Source: Peptococcaceae bacterium UBA2264 (lineage in GTDB: Bacteria; Bacillota; Desulfitobacteriia; Desulfitobacteriales; Desulfitobacteriaceae). Taken from it: a stretch of 6,504 nucleotides of DNA. Made by a program: the position numbers and the translations under genes. Shown one piece after another: positions 5,498-6,504 of this stretch (position 1 is its first letter; each line of letters begins with the position of its first letter). The notes beneath the pieces were generated by a model. The model had not been told where the DNA came from, made no database searches, and worked only from the letters and a program-made list of their open reading frames with translations. The DNA lies in NCBI GenBank assembly GCA_002347475.1, contig DDXI01000053.1, positions 1 to 6,504 on the forward strand, in the 5' to 3' direction.

Positions 5498-5971
5498 ATG
5501 AAAAATATGTTAATGATTGATCACCACAAATGTGTTGGTTGTAAAAATTGTGAGATGGTATGCTCTCTTGTCCACGAGGGAATTTGTGCTTCATCTCTAT
5601 CCCGGATCAGGGTGGCCAAGGACGAACGAGCTGGTTGGAATGTACCGATAAGCTGTGTGATGTGTGAGAAACCGTTATGTGTAACCGTATGTCCAGTGGG
5701 AGCCGCTTCCCGGAATCCGGTGACTGGTCTGGTGACTTTTGACGAACAAAAGTGTATCGGCTGCCGCCAGTGTATTCAAGTCTGCCCCTTCAGTCACGCC
5801 AACTTTAATCAGGCCCTGGGTGTGGCCTTTAAATGTGATCAATGCGAGGGTGAACCTCAATGTGTTAAATACTGTCCGTCCGGAGCAATCACTTTCGAAC
5901 CATTGGAAATAGCTTTACACCAAAGACGCCAGGAAACAGCTCAAAAAATTGCGGCTGATACCCTTATTTAA
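5498..5971 (+). CDS. Four-[4Fe-4S] ferredoxin-like electron-transfer subunit, copy 2
   Basis: This 157-residue protein is a paralogue of the 3736 gene. All sixteen cluster cysteines fall at identical residue numbers (12/15/18/22, 53/56/61/65, 86/89/92/96, 113/116/122/126), and a hand count gives about 53 identities over the first 135 residues without gaps. C30 is an extra cysteine. I chose ATG 5498 because GGGGGAG (5486-5492) precedes it and all cysteines then align with copy 1. The longer frame from TTG 5477 would overlap the FAD gene and adds seven residues without support. The start is 2 bp after the FAD gene's stop, indicating translational coupling. It probably forms a second branch or alternate link of the electron chain. 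After GAITFEP the tail is polar, with two arginines (HQRRQE). Confidence 0.9.
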   Translation: MKNMLMIDHHKCVGCKNCEMVCSLVHEGICASSLSRIRVAKDERAGWNVPISCVMCEKPLCVTVCPVGAASRNPVTGLVTFDEQKCIGCRQCIQVCPFSHANFNQALGVAFKCDQCEGEPQCVKYCPSGAITFEPLEIALHQRRQETAQKIAADTLI

Positions 5972-6152
5972 GGGGATACACTTTTGTGCAAAAATCTCCT
6001 ATTTACGCGTATCAGTAGCAACGTTTTGTAACTGCTTAACTAAAATGGACAGATAACAACAAATAAGAATGAACACTATTTACCACAAACCTCCAAAATC
6101 GTTATGATAGAGCTGGAAATAAACAGGCTTTTTCATAGCGAAGGAGGAAAAA
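5972..6152 (+). other. Intergenic region with probable IS21-type left end
   Basis: No gene or clear intrinsic terminator is seen after the operon stop. From TG at 5985 the sequence reads tgtgcaaaaatctcctattt, which looks like the terminus of an IS21-family element. An octamer, ctatttac, occurs at 5999-6006 and again at 6076-6083, consistent with the multiple terminal repeats that IS21 transposases bind. The opposite end lies outside the window, so the boundary is tentative. Confidence 0.35.
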
Positions 6153-6504
6153 ATGAACATAGTCGAAGGGTGGAATATGTATATAGACATTCAGGATCTC
6201 AAGAACAGGCATTTCAATGTCAGCCAGATCTCCAGGCGTCTTGATATATCCCGGACAACGGTGTACAAGTACCTGAATATAACTCCGGAGGAAATGGAAC
6301 AGGTTCTTAAGAGTCAAAAGACTCGAGCAAAAAAATTAGATAAACAGCGGGATCTGATCAAGTCCTGGTTGACACAGTATCCAGATATGAGCAGTGCCCA
6401 GGTGCTGGACTGGCTGCAGGAAAGAAAACTCGATGGAAGTGTGAGCGAAGGAACAGTCCGTAACTATGTAAAACGCTTGCGCAAGGAGTGTGGTATTTCC
6501 CAGG
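6153..6504 (+). CDS. istA: IS21-family transposase IstA, N-terminal part (runs off window)
   Basis: 117 residues are visible with no stop before the window ends; a full IstA is roughly 400-500 residues, with a DDE integrase core further on. The N-terminal helix-turn-helix (about 18-42, with VSQISRRLDISRTTVYKYL) and a second DNA-binding helical region (about 79-112, including SEGTVRNYVKRLRKE) are typical of IstA. AAGGAGG at 6141-6147 is 5 nt before ATG 6153. IstB, the ATP-binding helper, would be expected next. The element lies in the same orientation as the operon and begins within about 180 bp of its end. Integrity cannot be judged from this part. Confidence 0.85.
   Translation, partial: MNIVEGWNMYIDIQDLKNRHFNVSQISRRLDISRTTVYKYLNITPEEMEQVLKSQKTRAKKLDKQRDLIKSWLTQYPDMSSAQVLDWLQERKLDGSVSEGTVRNYVKRLRKECGISQ

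Noticed and set aside
6102..6317. Minus-strand 71-codon frame
   Set aside because: It is antisense to the start of istA, which has a good ribosome binding site and clear helix-turn-helix domains.

Overview
The window looks like accessory DNA from an anaerobic Firmicute, probably of Peptococcaceae/Desulfosporosinus or Sporomusa type. The grounds are strong AAGGAGG-type ribosome binding sites, AT-rich intergenic DNA, a tungsten/molybdenum aldehyde oxidoreductase operon rich in iron-sulfur proteins, and flanking IS3- and IS21-type sequences. The taxonomic guess is inference from style, not from a marker gene.

Layout. Positions 1-463 are mostly non-coding and unusually rich in short repeats: five TGCATA hexamers, two pairs of them as inverted repeats, and a run of 10-bp-phased TTCG motifs. 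They lie ahead of a small two-helix membrane protein (464-664). Positions 719-1154 hold, on the minus strand, an IS3-family element that has lost its middle, fusing the start of orfA to the end of orfB. Positions 1234-1380 contain a short open frame that may be a gene remnant. Positions 1381-1812 are a long upstream region with an extended -10 promoter candidate, an 18-bp palindrome and a perfect 14-bp tandem repeat that ends at the ribosome binding site of the main operon.

The core is a tight four-gene plus-strand operon (1813-5971). It encodes an AOR-family W/Mo-pterin catalytic subunit (637 aa), a four-cluster ferredoxin-like protein (154 aa), a FAD/NAD(P)-dependent disulfide-reductase-fold protein (424 aa), and a second four-cluster ferredoxin-like protein (157 aa). 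The gaps are 9, 20 and 2 bp. The content matches the AorABC type of aldehyde oxidoreductase (AorB catalytic, AorA electron-transfer, AorC FAD/NADH subunit), but with two AorA paralogues and another gene order. The likely electron path is aldehyde/acid at the pterin metal site, then the AOR [4Fe-4S] cluster, then the polyferredoxin chain, then FAD and NAD(H), or the reverse. The substrate cannot be read from sequence. The FAD subunit carries a cysteine at the place where CoA-disulfide reductases and NADH oxidases keep their redox-active cysteine.

Downstream, 5972-6152 is non-coding and probably contains the left end of an IS21-family element, whose istA gene starts at 6153 and runs off the window. 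The operon is therefore bounded on both sides by insertion sequence material, and no cofactor-assembly gene is visible in the window.
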